DNA from: Streptomyces capillispiralis | GTDB taxonomy: Bacteria; Actinomycetota; Actinomycetes; Streptomycetales; Streptomycetaceae | Length of the DNA stretch: 64,000 nucleotides | NCBI RefSeq assembly: GCF_007829875.1 | Contig: NZ_VIWV01000001.1 | Span: 434,001 to 498,000, forward strand | Direction of reading: 5' to 3' | Shown here: positions 18,279 through 28,608 of the stretch, piece by piece | How positions within the stretch are numbered: the first letter of the stretch is position 1 | Layout of the letters: every line of letters starts with the position of its first letter | Translations under genes and position numbers: made by a program | The notes under the pieces: generated by a model | What the model was told of the DNA's origin: nothing | What the model saw: the letters and a program-made list of their open reading frames with translations, nothing else | Database searches by the model: none

Positions 18279-19766
18279 TCACCCGGGCGCGGGGGCGATG
18301 CGGGCCTGGAGGTCGCCGATCCGGTGGACGGGCCAGCCACGGGCGTAGCCGGGCGGTGTGCCGCCGGGGCCGGTGAGCGTGGCGACGGGGACGCGGTCCG
18401 CGGTGCGCAGGATCTCGGCGACCGTGGTGTTCTCGTTGTTCCCGGCGGTCGCGCCGGAGGAGCAGCCCGCGTAGTAGCCGAGGGGGATGGCCTCGTGGCC
18501 GGTGATCAGACAGGGCGGGCGGACACCGAGCCGGTGCAGCTCAGCGGCCATGCGGGCCCAGTCGCGGCGGCTGTCGAGGTTGCGGTCCACGGTGTGGACG
18601 AGGACGGTCAGCTGCACGGTCAGATGGCCGGCCAGCCCGAGCGCGACCAGGGCCCTGGCGGCCGGCCGCCACCTCCCGCGCGGTGCGGTGACGAGGTACC
18701 ACAGCGCGTCGGCGACCGGGACCGCGAGCAGGGCGTAGGCGGGCTGGAGGAAGCGGGGCGCCGCGTAGCCGATCATGAACAGGTACGGCAGCGCGGCGGT
18801 GGTGGCGCAGGCCAGGGGGACGGCGGTGCGCGGGGTGCGTCCGGCGCGGACCGCGACGACCAGTGCGAGGACGGCGAGCAGCGGCAGGACGAACCACCAC
18901 AGGGTGATCACCGGGTGCGGCATCGCCCCCGTGCAGGGCCGGCACAGGGCACGGCCGCCCAGGCTGCGCAGCTGGTCGTCGACGGCGATCTGCACGCCGA
19001 GCCCGCCCTGGACGCGGGAGGCCTCGGCCAGCCGCTCCCCCAGGCCGCCGAACCCGGCGTACGCCTCGATCACCCACTCGGCCGCACCCGCCACCAGTCC
19101 GCCGGTGAGGGCGAGCAGCAGCCGCCCGTGCCGGGCGAGCAGGGCGAGCACGAGGAGCGGGACGGCCACCCAGACGGCGTCGGTGGGCCGCATCCAGGCC
19201 ATGAGCGCCGCCCCCGCCACGACGCCCCACAGCGGGCCGCCGGCCGTAGGGTCCCCGCGGTGGCGCAGGAAGCAGCCGACGGTGATCAGCGCGCCGAGGG
19301 CGACCCAGTAGTTGGGCATGGCCTGGGGGCCGTAGAAGAGGGTCACCCACAGGGAGGCGAAGAAGGCGCCGGCGGTGACCAGGACCCGGGTGGGGAACAG
19401 GCCGCGCCAGGCGCGCAGGGCGAGGTAGAGCCCGAGGCCGGAGAGCGCGGCGAGGTGGACGCGCAGCAGCACCGTGGACGAGGACCAGGACGCGATGGGC
19501 GCCACCAGCAGGGACACGCCCCGGGAGCGGGGGGCGCTGAAGAAGGCGGCCGGGTGGTGGGAGGTGACCTGGCTGATGTAGACGACCTCGTCCCAGCCGA
19601 AGCCCAGCACCGGTCGGACGAGGGCGAGTTGGGCGAGGGTGAAGACGGCGGCGAGCACCGCGAGCGGCCGCCTGCCGCCGGGTGCGCGCGGGGGCGCGAG
19701 CGGTCCGGGCCGCTGCTTCTCGCGGCGCCGGGCGCCGGCGAGGAGGGCGCCGGGGCCGTCGGTCAT
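18279..19766 (-). CDS. GT-C-like multispanning membrane protein
   Basis: 495 residues from ATG 19766 (GAGGGA upstream); two earlier in-frame ATGs are possible. About ten hydrophobic helices are visible. After the first one, GWDEVVYISQV carries the acidic pair typical of GT-C (PMT/ArnT-like) glycosyltransferases in the first extracytoplasmic loop. The C-terminal 100 residues (ARMAAELHRLGVRPPCLITG onward) form a soluble extracytoplasmic-type domain. It probably transfers a sugar from a polyprenyl-phosphate donor; donor and acceptor are unknown. It lies 99 bp before the proteasome-like gene on the same strand. Confidence 0.7.
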   Translation of the reverse strand: MTDGPGALLAGARRREKQRPGPLAPPRAPGGRRPLAVLAAVFTLAQLALVRPVLGFGWDEVVYISQVTSHHPAAFFSAPRSRGVSLLVAPIASWSSSTVLLRVHLAALSGLGLYLALRAWRGLFPTRVLVTAGAFFASLWVTLFYGPQAMPNYWVALGALITVGCFLRHRGDPTAGGPLWGVVAGAALMAWMRPTDAVWVAVPLLVLALLARHGRLLLALTGGLVAGAAEWVIEAYAGFGGLGERLAEASRVQGGLGVQIAVDDQLRSLGGRALCRPCTGAMPHPVITLWWFVLPLLAVLALVVAVRAGRTPRTAVPLACATTAALPYLFMIGYAAPRFLQPAYALLAVPVADALWYLVTAPRGRWRPAARALVALGLAGHLTVQLTVLVHTVDRNLDSRRDWARMAAELHRLGVRPPCLITGHEAIPLGYYAGCSSGATAGNNENTTVAEILRTADRVPVATLTGPGGTPPGYARGWPVHRIGDLQARIAPAPG

Positions 19767-19966
19767 CGTCCGTCCCTCGCTCCCGCGCGTCATGGGTCCC
19801 GGGTGCCCACCGGCCGTACGTTCCAGGGACCGGGGGACCAAGGGGCCGGGGCTTTTCCGGAGAACACGGACAAGCTAACCCGCTCGGGGCGGGCACGCAG
19901 GGCGGGATACGCCCAACCGCGTCACCCGCCCCGGGTGCCCCGGGTGCTCCGGGTGCCCGCCGCCGG

Positions 19967-22321
19967 TCAGCGCGGGTGCGGTCCGCGGTGCGGGGGCTGC
20001 GCGGGCGCCGGGCGCGGTACGGGCGGCGGGACGGGCCGTTCGACGGGGGCGTCCTTGCGCACGGTCAGCTCCGTGCCGTGGTGACGGAGGGTCAGCGGCG
20101 GGCCGGAGCGCAGGGTGTAGGTGGCCCGGTCGGGGGTGACCTCGACGCGCAGGCACCGGCCGAGGAACCGCAGGGTGAAGGCCAGGCGGCCGAGCCTCGG
20201 CGGCAGCCGCGGGGTGAAGCGGAGGCTGCCGTCGTCCCAGCGCAGGCCGCCGAACCCGGCGACCAGGGCGGTCCAGGTACCGGCCAGGGAGGCGATGTGC
20301 AGTCCGTCCCGGGTGTTGTGCTCCAGGTCCGCGAGGTCCATCAGGGCGGCCTCGGCGGTGTAGGCGTGGGCCAGGTCGAGGTGGCCGGTGCGGGCGGCGA
20401 GGACGGCCTGGACACAGGCGGACAGCGAGGAGTCCCGTACGGTCAGCGGCTCGTAGTAGGCGAAGTTGCGGGCGATCTGCTCGTCGTCGTGGTTCTCCTC
20501 GAAGAAACCGGCGCAGGTGTGCATCGCCAGCACCAGGTCCGCCTGTTTGATCACCTGTTTGCGGTAGAGGTCGAAGTAGGGGAAGTGGAGCATCAGCGGG
20601 TACTGGTCGGCGCGGGTGCCGGCGAAGTCCCAGCGCTGGTAGCGGGTGAACCCGGCGTGCTGTTCGTGGACGCCGAGTTCGTCGTTGTAGGGGACGTGCA
20701 CGGCTTCGGCGGCGTCCCGCCAGCCGGCGCTCTCCTCCTCGTCGACGCCGAGCTCCGCCGCCCGGTCGGGATGGCGTTTGCAGGCGTCGGCGGCGGCCAG
20801 CAGGTTCGCCCGGGCCATGAGGTTGGTGTACGTGTTGTCGTCGGCGACGGCGCTGTACTCGTCCGGTCCGGTGACCCCGTCGATGTGGAAGACGCCCCGG
20901 TCGTCGTGGTGGCCGAGGGAGCGCCACAGCCGGGCGGTCTCCACCAGCAGTTCCACGCCGGTGTCGTGTTCGAAGCGCTCGTCGCCGGTGGCCTGGACGT
21001 AGCGCACCACGGCGTCGGCGATGTCGGCGTTGACGTGGAAGGCGGCGGTGCCGGCGGGCCAGTAGGCGGAGCCCTCCGATCCCTCGATGGTGCGCCAGGG
21101 GAACGCGGCGCCGCGCAGGCCGAGTTGGGTGGCGCGCTCCCGGGCGACGGGCAGGGTGGTCTGCCGCCAGCGCAGCGCCTCGGCGGCGGCGTCCGGCGCG
21201 GTGCAGATCAGCAGGGGCAGCACGAAGACCTCGGTGTCCCAGAAGGCGTGGCCGTCGTAGCCCGAGCCGGTCAGTCCCTTGGCGGGTATCGCGCGCCGTT
21301 CGGCGCGGGCGCCGGCCTGCAGGACGTGGAAGAGGGCGAAGCGGACGGCCTGCTGGATCTCCTCGTCGCCGTCGACCTCGACGTCGGCGCGGGACCAGAA
21401 GTCGTCGAGGTAGGCCCGCTGTTCGTCGAGGAGGCCCTGCCAGCCGCTGTGCCCGGCCGCGGCCAGGGCCGCCTCCACCTGGTCGCTCATCGCGGGCCGG
21501 GAGCGGGCGCCGGACCAGCCGTGGGCGACCAGTTTCTCCACCCGCAGCCGCTGTCCCGGTTCCAGCACCGAGGTGACGGTCAGCCGGGCCACGTCCACGT
21601 TGCTCTCGCAGCCGGTGGTGGTCCGTTCGGGGCCGTCGACGGTGTGGTCGGCGGCCACGGCGACCCTGAGGCCGCTGCGCCGGGTGCGGTGCACCAGACG
21701 CAGCCGCAGGTCCCGGGCGACGTCCTCCTCCGGTTCCAGCGGCGACTTCAGGGCGCGGGCGGCGCGCGGGTCGCCGTCCGGTCCCGGCAGGCTCTCGTTG
21801 GCGACCAGTTCGGACTGCACCACCACACGCGTGCGGCGGTCGACGGGCTCGACCTCGTAGGCGACGGCGGCGACGGCCCGCTGGGTGAGGGAGACCAGGC
21901 GGGTGGAGCGCACCCGGACCGTGGACCCCGCCGGGGAGGTCCATTCGCAGACCCGCTCCAGGACGCCCCGGCGCAGGTCCAGGGTCCGTTCGTGGCTGAC
22001 GAGCCGCCCGTAGCGCAGGTCGAACGGCTCGTCGTCGACCAGCAGCCGGATCACCTTGCCGTTGGTGACGTTGATGACCGTCTGGCCCGACTCCGGGTAG
22101 CCGTAACCGGCCTCGGCGTAGGGCAGCGGGTGCAGTTCGTGGACGCCGTTGAGGTAGGAGCCGGGCAGGCCGTGCGGTTCGCCCTCGTCGAGGTTGCCGC
22201 GCCAGCCGACATGGCCGTTGGACAGCGCGAACACCGACTCGCTCTGCGCGAGGACGCCGAGGTCCAGGCTGCGTTCGCGGACGGTCCACGGTTCGACGGC
22301 GTACGCCCGCTGTGTGATCAC
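19967..22321 (-). CDS. GH65 disaccharide phosphorylase
   Basis: 784 residues from GTG 22321. The N-terminal beta-sandwich ([27 protein letters not shown]) is followed by the (alpha/alpha)6 barrel with [13 protein letters not shown] near 355 and the catalytic acid in [18 protein letters not shown] (Glu near 488), then the phosphate-site region around 570-610. This is the maltose/trehalose/kojibiose phosphorylase family, which makes beta-glucose 1-phosphate. The start overlaps the stop of the upstream HAD gene by 4 bp (GTGA), so the two are translationally coupled. Together they would convert a disaccharide plus phosphate to glucose and glucose 6-phosphate. Substrate specificity cannot be read. 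The C-terminal tail is Pro-rich. Confidence 0.9.
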   Translation of the reverse strand: MITQRAYAVEPWTVRERSLDLGVLAQSESVFALSNGHVGWRGNLDEGEPHGLPGSYLNGVHELHPLPYAEAGYGYPESGQTVINVTNGKVIRLLVDDEPFDLRYGRLVSHERTLDLRRGVLERVCEWTSPAGSTVRVRSTRLVSLTQRAVAAVAYEVEPVDRRTRVVVQSELVANESLPGPDGDPRAARALKSPLEPEEDVARDLRLRLVHRTRRSGLRVAVAADHTVDGPERTTTGCESNVDVARLTVTSVLEPGQRLRVEKLVAHGWSGARSRPAMSDQVEAALAAAGHSGWQGLLDEQRAYLDDFWSRADVEVDGDEEIQQAVRFALFHVLQAGARAERRAIPAKGLTGSGYDGHAFWDTEVFVLPLLICTAPDAAAEALRWRQTTLPVARERATQLGLRGAAFPWRTIEGSEGSAYWPAGTAAFHVNADIADAVVRYVQATGDERFEHDTGVELLVETARLWRSLGHHDDRGVFHIDGVTGPDEYSAVADDNTYTNLMARANLLAAADACKRHPDRAAELGVDEEESAGWRDAAEAVHVPYNDELGVHEQHAGFTRYQRWDFAGTRADQYPLMLHFPYFDLYRKQVIKQADLVLAMHTCAGFFEENHDDEQIARNFAYYEPLTVRDSSLSACVQAVLAARTGHLDLAHAYTAEAALMDLADLEHNTRDGLHIASLAGTWTALVAGFGGLRWDDGSLRFTPRLPPRLGRLAFTLRFLGRCLRVEVTPDRATYTLRSGPPLTLRHHGTELTVRKDAPVERPVPPPVPRPAPAQPPHRGPHPR

Positions 22322-23055
22322 TGCTCACCCCCGAGTTCGGCCAGGTCGGTCACGACCCGGTCGGCGCCGTGCGCGTACAGGGCGTCGGTCTGGCCCACCC
22401 GATCCACACCGACGACGTATCCGAAGTGCCCCGCGCGGCCGGCGTCCATGCCGGCCAGCGCGTCCTCGAACACGGCGGCCCGGGACGGTTCGACACCGAG
22501 GTCCCGGGCGGCGGCGAGGAAGGTGTCGGGCGCCGGCTTCCCGGGCAGCCCCCGCTCGGCGGCGACCACTCCGTCGACGCGCACGTCGAAGAGGTCCTCG
22601 GCGCCGATCGAGCGCAGGACGTCACGGCAGTTGGCGCTGGAGGAGACGATCGCGGTGCGCAGTCCGCGGGCGCGGACCGCCGCGAGGTAGCGCAGGGTGC
22701 CGTCGTATGCCTCCACGCCGTCGGTGCGGATCCGCTCCAGCAGCAGGTCGTTCTTGCGGTTGCCGAGGCCGTGGACGGTGCGTGCGTCGGGCGGATCGCC
22801 GGGGTCCCCCTCGGGCAGTTCGATGCCGCGGGAGGCGAGGAAGGTGCGCACTCCGTCGGCACGCGGGCGGCCGTCGACGTACTCGTCGTAGTCGGCGTCG
22901 GTGAAGGGCCGGAAGGCGTCGCCGTCCCGTTCGCGGAGGAAGGCGTCGAACATTTCCCTCCAGGCGGCCGCGTGGACGACGGCCGTCCTCGTGACGACGC
23001 CGTCGAGGTCGAAGAGGCAGGCGAGGATGTCATCGGGCAGACCCAGATCCGTCAT
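22318..23055 (-). CDS. Beta-phosphoglucomutase-like HAD phosphatase
   Basis: 245 residues. HAD motifs in order: motif [12 protein letters not shown] (nucleophile Asp near residue 16 and Asp+2), a helical cap carrying [19 protein letters not shown], motif II VSSSANC near 145, Lys region [11 protein letters not shown] near 173, and motif [15 protein letters not shown] near 193. The cap and GRPR motif are those of beta-phosphoglucomutases. It is the first gene of a two-gene unit with the GH65 phosphorylase, which supports the beta-glucose 1-phosphate mutase assignment. It is divergent from the kinase gene with 93 bp between them. Confidence 0.9.
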   Translation of the reverse strand: MTDLGLPDDILACLFDLDGVVTRTAVVHAAAWREMFDAFLRERDGDAFRPFTDADYDEYVDGRPRADGVRTFLASRGIELPEGDPGDPPDARTVHGLGNRKNDLLLERIRTDGVEAYDGTLRYLAAVRARGLRTAIVSSSANCRDVLRSIGAEDLFDVRVDGVVAAERGLPGKPAPDTFLAAARDLGVEPSRAAVFEDALAGMDAGRAGHFGYVVGVDRVGQTDALYAHGADRVVTDLAELGGEQ

Positions 23056-23148
23056 ACAGGACACCGTTCCCCATACGGCGCCGAACAGTGAGTGGCGCGG
23101 GCCACATGGCGGCGGTCCGCCGGCTGCGCAAGTGACACACTTTCCCCT

Positions 23149-23835
23149 GTGGCACTGACTTTCGACGACCTCCTCCGCCGTGCCCGCTCCCTGCCCCGGG
23201 ACGGCCGGCGCGCCCTCCTCGGCATCGCCGGCAGCCCGGGCGCGGGCAAGTCCACGCTCGCCGCACACCTGGTGCGGGAGCTGAACGGCACCGGCGCACC
23301 GTGGGCCGCGCACGTCCCCATGGACGGCTTCCACCTCGCCGACGCCGAACTCGACCGTCTGGGCCGCCGGGACCGCAAGGGTGCCCCGGACACCTTCGAC
23401 GCGGCCGGCTACGCGGCCCTGCTGCGCCGACTGCGCGAGGAGACGTACGACGTGGTGTACGCGCCCGGCTTCGAGCGGGAGCTGGAGCAGCCGCTCGCGG
23501 GGGCCGTGCCGGTGCCGCCGAGCGCCCGGCTGGTGGTGACGGAGGGCAACTATCTTCTGCTGGACACCGGTGCCTGGACGCGGGTGCGGGCGCAGCTGGA
23601 CGAGGTGTGGTTCTGCGCGCTGGACGAGGAGGAGCGGCTGCGCCGGCTGATCGCCCGGCACGAGGAGTTCGGCAAGAGCCACGAGGAGGCGGTGGCCTGG
23701 GTGCTGCGCACCGACCAGCGCAACGCCGAGCTGATCGACCCGACTCGGGACCGGGCCGACCTGGTGGTTCCGCCGTCCGCGCTGCCGGAGGCGTCCCGGC
23801 CGGTGGGACCGGCTGGACGGAGTGCGGCCTCCTGA
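23149..23835 (+). CDS. P-loop nucleoside/sugar kinase family protein
   Basis: 228 residues from GTG 23149 (no Shine-Dalgarno; CACACT at 23136-23141 ends 7 nt before, so possibly leaderless). Walker A is [14 protein letters not shown] near residue 30; MDGFHLAD near 65 is the substrate-side motif of uridine-kinase/pantothenate-kinase-like enzymes; [11 protein letters not shown] near 128 and the lid [12 protein letters not shown] near 168 follow. It resembles the nucleoside/fructose-type kinase family common next to sugar genes. The neighbouring GH65/HAD pair hints at carbohydrate metabolism. Substrate unknown. Confidence 0.85.
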   Translation: MALTFDDLLRRARSLPRDGRRALLGIAGSPGAGKSTLAAHLVRELNGTGAPWAAHVPMDGFHLADAELDRLGRRDRKGAPDTFDAAGYAALLRRLREETYDVVYAPGFERELEQPLAGAVPVPPSARLVVTEGNYLLLDTGAWTRVRAQLDEVWFCALDEEERLRRLIARHEEFGKSHEEAVAWVLRTDQRNAELIDPTRDRADLVVPPSALPEASRPVGPAGRSAAS

Positions 23836-23851
23836 CGCAGGCTCTGCTGTC

Positions 23852-24355
23852 GTGATCAGAGAAGCCACCGTCGACGACGTCCCCGAGATCCGCGCGATGA
23901 TCCGCGAACTCGCCGCCTACGAGAAGGCCGCCGAGCAGGCCCGCGCCACCGAGGAGCAGCTCCGCGCCGCCCTGTTCGGCGACCGCCCCGCCGCCTCCGT
24001 CCTGATCGCCGAGGACGACACCACCGGCGAGGTGGCGGGTTTCGCGCTGTGGTTCCCCCGCTTCTCGACCTGGACGGGCACGCGGGGCATGCACCTGGAG
24101 GACCTCTACGTCCGTCCCCGCACCCGGGGTGCCGGACACGGCAGGGCGCTGCTGGCCGCCCTCGCGGCGATCTGCCGGGACAGCGGTTTCGAACGCTTCG
24201 AGTGGATGGTGCTGGACTGGAACGAGCCGGCGATCGCGTTCTACCAGGCGCTCGGGGCGGAGCTGCTGGAGGAGTGGACGCTGTGCCGGCTGACCGGTGA
24301 CCCGCTCGGCGCGCTCGCGGCGCGGGCCCCGGCCGTGGTGCGCGCGGCGCGCTGA
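23852..24355 (+). CDS. GNAT family N-acetyltransferase
   Basis: 167 residues from GTG 23852, 16 bp after the kinase stop. It is a full-length GNAT fold: [24 protein letters not shown] at the start, [20 protein letters not shown] near 85-105 (acetyl-CoA pyrophosphate loop R-x-x-G-x-G/A), and [16 protein letters not shown] near 125. It is close to the diamine/thialysine acetyltransferase-like branch. Probably co-transcribed with the kinase. Confidence 0.9.
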   Translation: MIREATVDDVPEIRAMIRELAAYEKAAEQARATEEQLRAALFGDRPAASVLIAEDDTTGEVAGFALWFPRFSTWTGTRGMHLEDLYVRPRTRGAGHGRALLAALAAICRDSGFERFEWMVLDWNEPAIAFYQALGAELLEEWTLCRLTGDPLGALAARAPAVVRAAR

Positions 24356-24406
24356 CCGCGCCGGTTCCGCCCCGCGCGCACGGGGCCGGTGCGAGAGTGG
24401 GGGCCC

Positions 24407-26064
24407 ATGACGGGTCTTGCGGCGGCGGGCGCACGGGAAGCGGTCCACGGCGGGACGGCGCCGCGGGGCGCGGGCCGGCGGTGGCCGGTGGTCGTGGTGG
24501 TGGTGCTGCTCCTCGGGCAGATGGCCGCGGCGATGGTCACCACCGCCGTGCGGCAGACGCCGACGATCGACGAGCCCGTGTACGTGGGTACGGCCGCCGT
24601 GTACCTCCGGGAGCACAGCCTGCGGTACAACCCCGAGCACCCGCCGCTCGGGAAGCTGGTGATCGCGACGGGGACCGCGGTCGCGGATCCGCACCTCGAC
24701 GCGGGATTCCGGGGCGACCAGGGCGCGTTGGGCCGGCGCCTGCTGTACGAGTCGGGCAACGATCCGTGGCGGCTCATGTTCTGGGCGCGGCTGCCGGTGA
24801 TCGTCCTGACGCTGCTGTTCGGGCTGGTGGTGTTCGCGTTCGCCCGCGAACTGGCCGGTGCTGTCGGCGCGTCGGCCGCGCTCGCGCTGTACTGCCTCTC
24901 CCCCGACGTGATCGCGCACGGGTCACTGGCCACGCTCGACGTGCCGGCCGCCGGGTTCGTCCTGACCTCGGTCCGGCTCCTGTGGCGGGCGCGGCGGCGG
25001 CCACGGTGGCGACTGCCGCTCGCCGGGGCGGCGTTCGGGGCGGCGCTGGCCACGAAGATGAGCGTGCTGCCGGTGCTGCCGGTCCTCGTGGGGACGGCCG
25101 CCGTGTCGGCGTGGTGCGCGGCCGCGGCCGGCCGGCGGCACCGGCTGGTGCGGGCGGTCGCGGGCGCCGGGGCCTTCGCGCTGGTCGCGGTCGCCGTGGT
25201 GTGGGCCGCGTACCTGGTCGTCGATCCCCGGCTGCGCTGGGCTCCCCCGGAGCAGGTGCCGGTGGTGCACGGGCTGCGGGGCCTGCTCGTGGAGCTGCTG
25301 CCGTTCCCCGAGCCGTACCGGGACGGCATGCGCGTCCAGTTCGGCTTCGAGGACCACCCGTGGGAGGGGTTCCTGTTCGGCCGCCACTACACCGGCTCGC
25401 TCTGGTACTACCTGCCGGCCGCGCTGCTGGTGAAGACGCCGCTCGGCACGCTCGTGCTGTGGGCGGCCGGCGCCGTCGCGGTGGTGGGGGTGCGCAGGCT
25501 GCGGCCCGCCGCACCGTACCTGCTCGCGGCCCCGGCGGTGCTGCTGGCCGCGGCCATGTACGGCTCGCGGACTTCGGCACCCGGTACGCCGTCTTCCTGC
25601 CGATGTTCCTGGCGGTGGCGGCGGGGTGCGTGCTCGCGGTGCGGTGGCGGTGGACGCGGGCGGTGACGGCGGCGCTGGTGGGGTTCGTCGCGGTGAGTTC
25701 GCTGCGGACGTACCCGCACTACCTGCCGTACTCCAACGAGGCGTTCGGCGGTCCGTCGAAGACCCGGTTGCGGCTCCACGACTCGAACGTGGACTGGGGC
25801 CAGGACCTGGGCCTGCTCGCCGACCGGCTGCGCGAGCGGTACCGGGGAGAGCGGGTCTGGCTGGTCTACAAGGGCAGCGGGGTGCCCGCCGCCTACGGCA
25901 TCGACGCCGCCGATCCGCGCCGGGTGCCGCTCGACGAGGTGCGCGGGCTGCTGGTGGTGTCGGACTCCGCCGCGGCCAAGGCGACCGGGCGGCTGGCCGC
26001 GCTGATCGAGGACAGCCGGCCGGTCGACGACGTCGGTCACTCGATCACGCTCTACCGGCGCTGA
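24407..26064 (+). pseudogene. GT39/PMT-like membrane glycosyltransferase, frameshifted
   Basis: Two overlapping frames together make one protein of about 552 residues. The first frame (ATG 24407, 419 codons to 25666) has the opening loop QTPTIDEPVYVGTA (acidic pair), YNPEHPPLGKLVIATG and many membrane helices, all typical of PMT-like GT-C enzymes. Near 25568-25571 the family-like sequence leaves this frame. It resumes in the -1 frame at DFGTRYAVFLPMFLAVAAG and continues to WGQDLGLLADRLRERYRG and the stop at 26064. Restoring one G in GCGGAC (giving GCGGGAC) would read SRDFGTRYAVF. This is either a sequencing/assembly error or a recent inactivating deletion. Confidence 0.8.
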
Positions 26065-26073
26065 CCGGTGCGG

Positions 26074-26490
26074 TCAGCCGGGCCCCGGCCGGGCCGCGCG
26101 CTGGAAACCGTCCGCGCTCACGTGCGGCATCACACTGCTGGCCACGCGGAAACGGCCGTTGGGCACCTCGGTGGTGGAGCGGCGGACGTGCACGGCGAGC
26201 GGGCCCGCCCACTCGTAGCCGTGGCGCGCGGCGTGCCGGGCCAGCCGGTCGGTGAGCGCCTGCCCCACGCGGCTGCCGCGGCGCGCCAGTTCCTCGTGCA
26301 CCCCGGCGGGCAGCTCCACGTCGTAGGCGTTGGGGACGAGCACCCGGCCCGCCCGGCACACCACGGCGTTGCTGTCGCACTCACGGCGCAGGGCGTCGAC
26401 GAGTTCGACCGGCTCCCGGCCGGACACCCGCGCCCACAGCGCCTCCCATCGGTTCTCCAGTGCCTCTTCCAGCGCGCTCAGGGCGCTCAT
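26074..26490 (-). CDS. DUF3662 (FhaA N-terminal-like) protein without FHA domain
   Basis: 138 residues. It matches the FhaA N-terminal domain: MSALSALEEALENRWEALWAR, then PVELVDALRRECDSNAVV, VLVPNAYDVELPAGVHEEL near 50, and HAARHGYEWAGPLAVHVRR near 85. In FhaA this domain sits ahead of a phosphothreonine-binding FHA domain; here the protein ends before any FHA. It converges on the frameshifted glycosyltransferase gene with a 9-bp gap. A role as a signalling adaptor is inference. Confidence 0.8.
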   Translation of the reverse strand: MSALSALEEALENRWEALWARVSGREPVELVDALRRECDSNAVVCRAGRVLVPNAYDVELPAGVHEELARRGSRVGQALTDRLARHAARHGYEWAGPLAVHVRRSTTEVPNGRFRVASSVMPHVSADGFQRAARPGPG

Positions 26491-26561
26491 GCCTTCACCT
26501 GCCGAAACGTAGTCGCGTCGAGGACGCGGAGGGACGGGGACGGGGGAGGTCGGGGGAGGAC

Positions 26562-26723
26562 CTAGCGCTCGTCGAAGTCGTCGGGCCGGATCTCGGCCTC
26601 CTCCAGTGCCTCGCGCATCGTGCGGCCGGTGCCGCCCTGGTCGCGCGTCTCCTCCCGGTCCCGCCGCTCGACGGTGTCGTCGGTGTCCGTGGTCTTGGGC
26701 CGGTTCTCCTCGGGGACGGTCAT
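26562..26723 (-). CDS. Very small acidic hypothetical protein
   Basis: 53 residues from ATG 26723, preceded by GAGGAG. Nearly all residues are charged or polar (MTVPEENRPKTTDTDDTVE and so on), ending in the acidic helix REALEEAEIRPDDFDER. Likely disordered. It is followed 71 bp later by the DUF3662 gene on the same strand. Support is the ribosome site plus codon bias. Function unknown. Confidence 0.6.
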   Translation of the reverse strand: MTVPEENRPKTTDTDDTVERRDREETRDQGGTGRTMREALEEAEIRPDDFDER

Positions 26724-26898
26724 GTCCGGTGGCTCCTCGTGTGCCTGGGGTGTGCGCGTGCTCCGATGCGTCGGCGGGTTCCCCCGCGGGGCGGGGCTAT
26801 CCCTGGGGATGCGGGCCGGTGCGCTCCGCCGGGAAGCACTGGTCACCACGGTGTGTGGGCTATGTTGAACCCTCGTGGGAGACGAAGGAGGCGCACCG

Positions 26899-27816
26899 GT
26901 GCGATCGCCGCAGCAGGCACGCGCACGGGCATCCGCGATCACCTCGGGCAAGGCGGTCCAGGAGACGGACGTCTCCCCGACGGCCCAGCTCCGCACGCTG
27001 TTCGACCGGCCGCGCCTCTCCCCCGGCCAGCGGCGCATCGCCCAGTACCTGATCGAGCACATCGCCGAGGCGGCGTTCCTGTCGATCACGGATCTCGCCG
27101 ACCGGGTGGGGGTGAGCCAGCCCTCGGTGACCCGGTTCGCCTCGGCGGTCGGCTTCAGCGGTTACCCCGCGCTGCGGGAGAAGCTCCAGTCGATCACTCT
27201 GGGGACCCGTTCCGGCGGTCCCGCCGAGGAGATCCGGGGCAACGAGCTCCAGGCGGCGGTGGACGCCGAGATCGAGAACCTGGAGAACCTGCGGCGGGAC
27301 TTCGCCGACGCCGACCGGGTCATCGAGGTGGGCCGCCGGCTGTCCGCGTCCACGCCGCTCACCGTCCTCGGTCTGCGCATCTCCGTCTCCCTGGCCGAGT
27401 ACTTCGCCTACGCCGCCCGTCGTATCCACCCGGACGTCCGGCTGGTGACGCTGGGCGGCAGCGTCGCCTACGACGCGCTGCTGCAGTCCCGGGAGGCGGG
27501 CGGCACCTGGGTGCTGGCGTTCTCCATGCCGCGGCACGCCCAGGAGACCCTGACGGCGGTGCGGGTGGCCCGCAGCGCCGGGCTGAAGGTCGCGCTGATC
27601 ACGGACCTGGCGCTGGGCCCGATCGTGGACGAGGCCGACGTCACCTTCGCCACCGGCACCGGGTCCCGGCTGGTGTTCGACTCCTACGCCGCGCCCGGCG
27701 TGATGTGCGCGGCGCTGCTCCAGGCCATGACGGACGCGGATCCGGAGCGGACGCAGGCCCGGCTCGACGAGTACGAGCACGTCGCGGACGAGCACCAGTT
27801 CTTCCTCAGGGACTGA
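26899..27816 (+). CDS. MurR/RpiR family transcriptional regulator
   Basis: 305 residues. GTG 26899 is chosen because AAGGAGG lies 6-7 nt upstream; GTG 26875 is in frame but lacks one. The N-terminal RpiR helix-turn-helix (about 35-105) includes LSPGQRRIAQYLIEH and ITDLADRVGVSQPSVTRFASAVGFSGYP. The C-terminal SIS domain (about 130-280), with GGSVAYDALLQSR and VLAFSMPRHAQETLTAVRVA, senses a phosphosugar or amino sugar. No sugar gene adjoins it. An ATGAA-N4-TTCAT site 70 bp downstream may be one of its targets. Confidence 0.9.
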   Translation: MRSPQQARARASAITSGKAVQETDVSPTAQLRTLFDRPRLSPGQRRIAQYLIEHIAEAAFLSITDLADRVGVSQPSVTRFASAVGFSGYPALREKLQSITLGTRSGGPAEEIRGNELQAAVDAEIENLENLRRDFADADRVIEVGRRLSASTPLTVLGLRISVSLAEYFAYAARRIHPDVRLVTLGGSVAYDALLQSREAGGTWVLAFSMPRHAQETLTAVRVARSAGLKVALITDLALGPIVDEADVTFATGTGSRLVFDSYAAPGVMCAALLQAMTDADPERTQARLDEYEHVADEHQFFLRD

Positions 27817-27885
27817 GCCCGCTTCTCCCCTCAGGGACCGGCCCCCCAAAGCCGTCACATGCGGCGCTTCCGTATCAAAGCGCGC

Positions 27886-27899
27886 ATGAATGTTTTCAT
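27886..27899. promoter_or_regulatory. ATGAA-N4-TTCAT inverted repeat in an AT-rich island
   Basis: ATGAATGTTTTCAT lies in an AT-rich patch (about 27886-27940, including TATATAAATACT) that stands out sharply in this genome. The shape fits RpiR-type sites. The 423-bp gap between 27816 and 28240 otherwise holds no gene that I can support. It may control the gene at 28240. Confidence 0.4.
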
Positions 27900-28239
27900 A
27901 CGTCTTGAAAACCAGATGGCATATATAAATACTGCTCACGGATCGCGACCCGGCCGCTCCGGACCGCGTTCCACCACCCCTCGTCACCACCCGCTCCGCC
28001 CGGAAAGCCGACGGTCCGCCCATGCGCTGCCTGCACCCCTCGCCGCGGACGGCACCGGACCCCACCGGGCGCCCGAGCGAACACCCGAAGCCGCCGGCTC
28101 CTACCCGCTCCTGCGGCCACGGTGTTCGGCCGGGCATCCCCTGCCCGGCCGCTCGTGGCGGCCCCGGTCATCCCCTAGGCCGGGGCCGTCCCGCCCCGTC
28201 GTCCACCCCAGCGACGCCGTACACCCGGAAGCGATGATC

Positions 28240-28608
28240 ATGCCCCTGACGTCCACGCGCCTCAGTGCCGACTGGCCCTGCCAGGTCAAGACCCCCGGCA
28301 GCTACGACTGGGAACGCTCGGCGGCCAAGTGGCTGCGCGAGCTGGTGCCCGCGCGCTACGCGAGCTACCCGGCGCTCATCCGGCACCCCGTCCTGCTGGC
28401 CCGGCACGCGCAGATCCAGGTCGAGCACGAGATCCGGGTGGCCAGGACCGCCCTGCAGACCGCCCGGGCCGACCTGCCCCGGCTGGGACTGCACGAAGGA
28501 GTCATCGAGCACACCATCAAGCTGTACGCGGCCGAGGTCATGCAGCTCCAGCACATCGCCCGCAGCGTACGGGCGGTCACCCAGGCCCTGGCCGACACCG
28601 GCCGCTGA
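28240..28608 (+). CDS. Hypothetical helical protein (122 aa)
   Basis: 122 residues from ATG 28240 (GGAAG 8 nt upstream; ATG 28234 is an alternative two codons earlier). Soluble and mostly alpha-helical: WERSAAKWLRELVPARYASY, LIRHPVLLARHAQIQVEHEI, and a long C-terminal helix VIEHTIKLYAAEVMQLQHIA. No known catalytic motif. The composition and ribosome site support expression. Its promoter is probably the AT-rich island 300 bp upstream. Function unknown. Confidence 0.75.
   Translation: MPLTSTRLSADWPCQVKTPGSYDWERSAAKWLRELVPARYASYPALIRHPVLLARHAQIQVEHEIRVARTALQTARADLPRLGLHEGVIEHTIKLYAAEVMQLQHIARSVRAVTQALADTGR

Noticed and set aside
19682..22690. Open frame of 1002 codons on the + strand opposite GH65
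   Set aside because: It is antisense to a clear GH65 phosphorylase and HAD enzyme; its composition (Val/Gly/Arg-rich) is what the mirrored codon bias produces.
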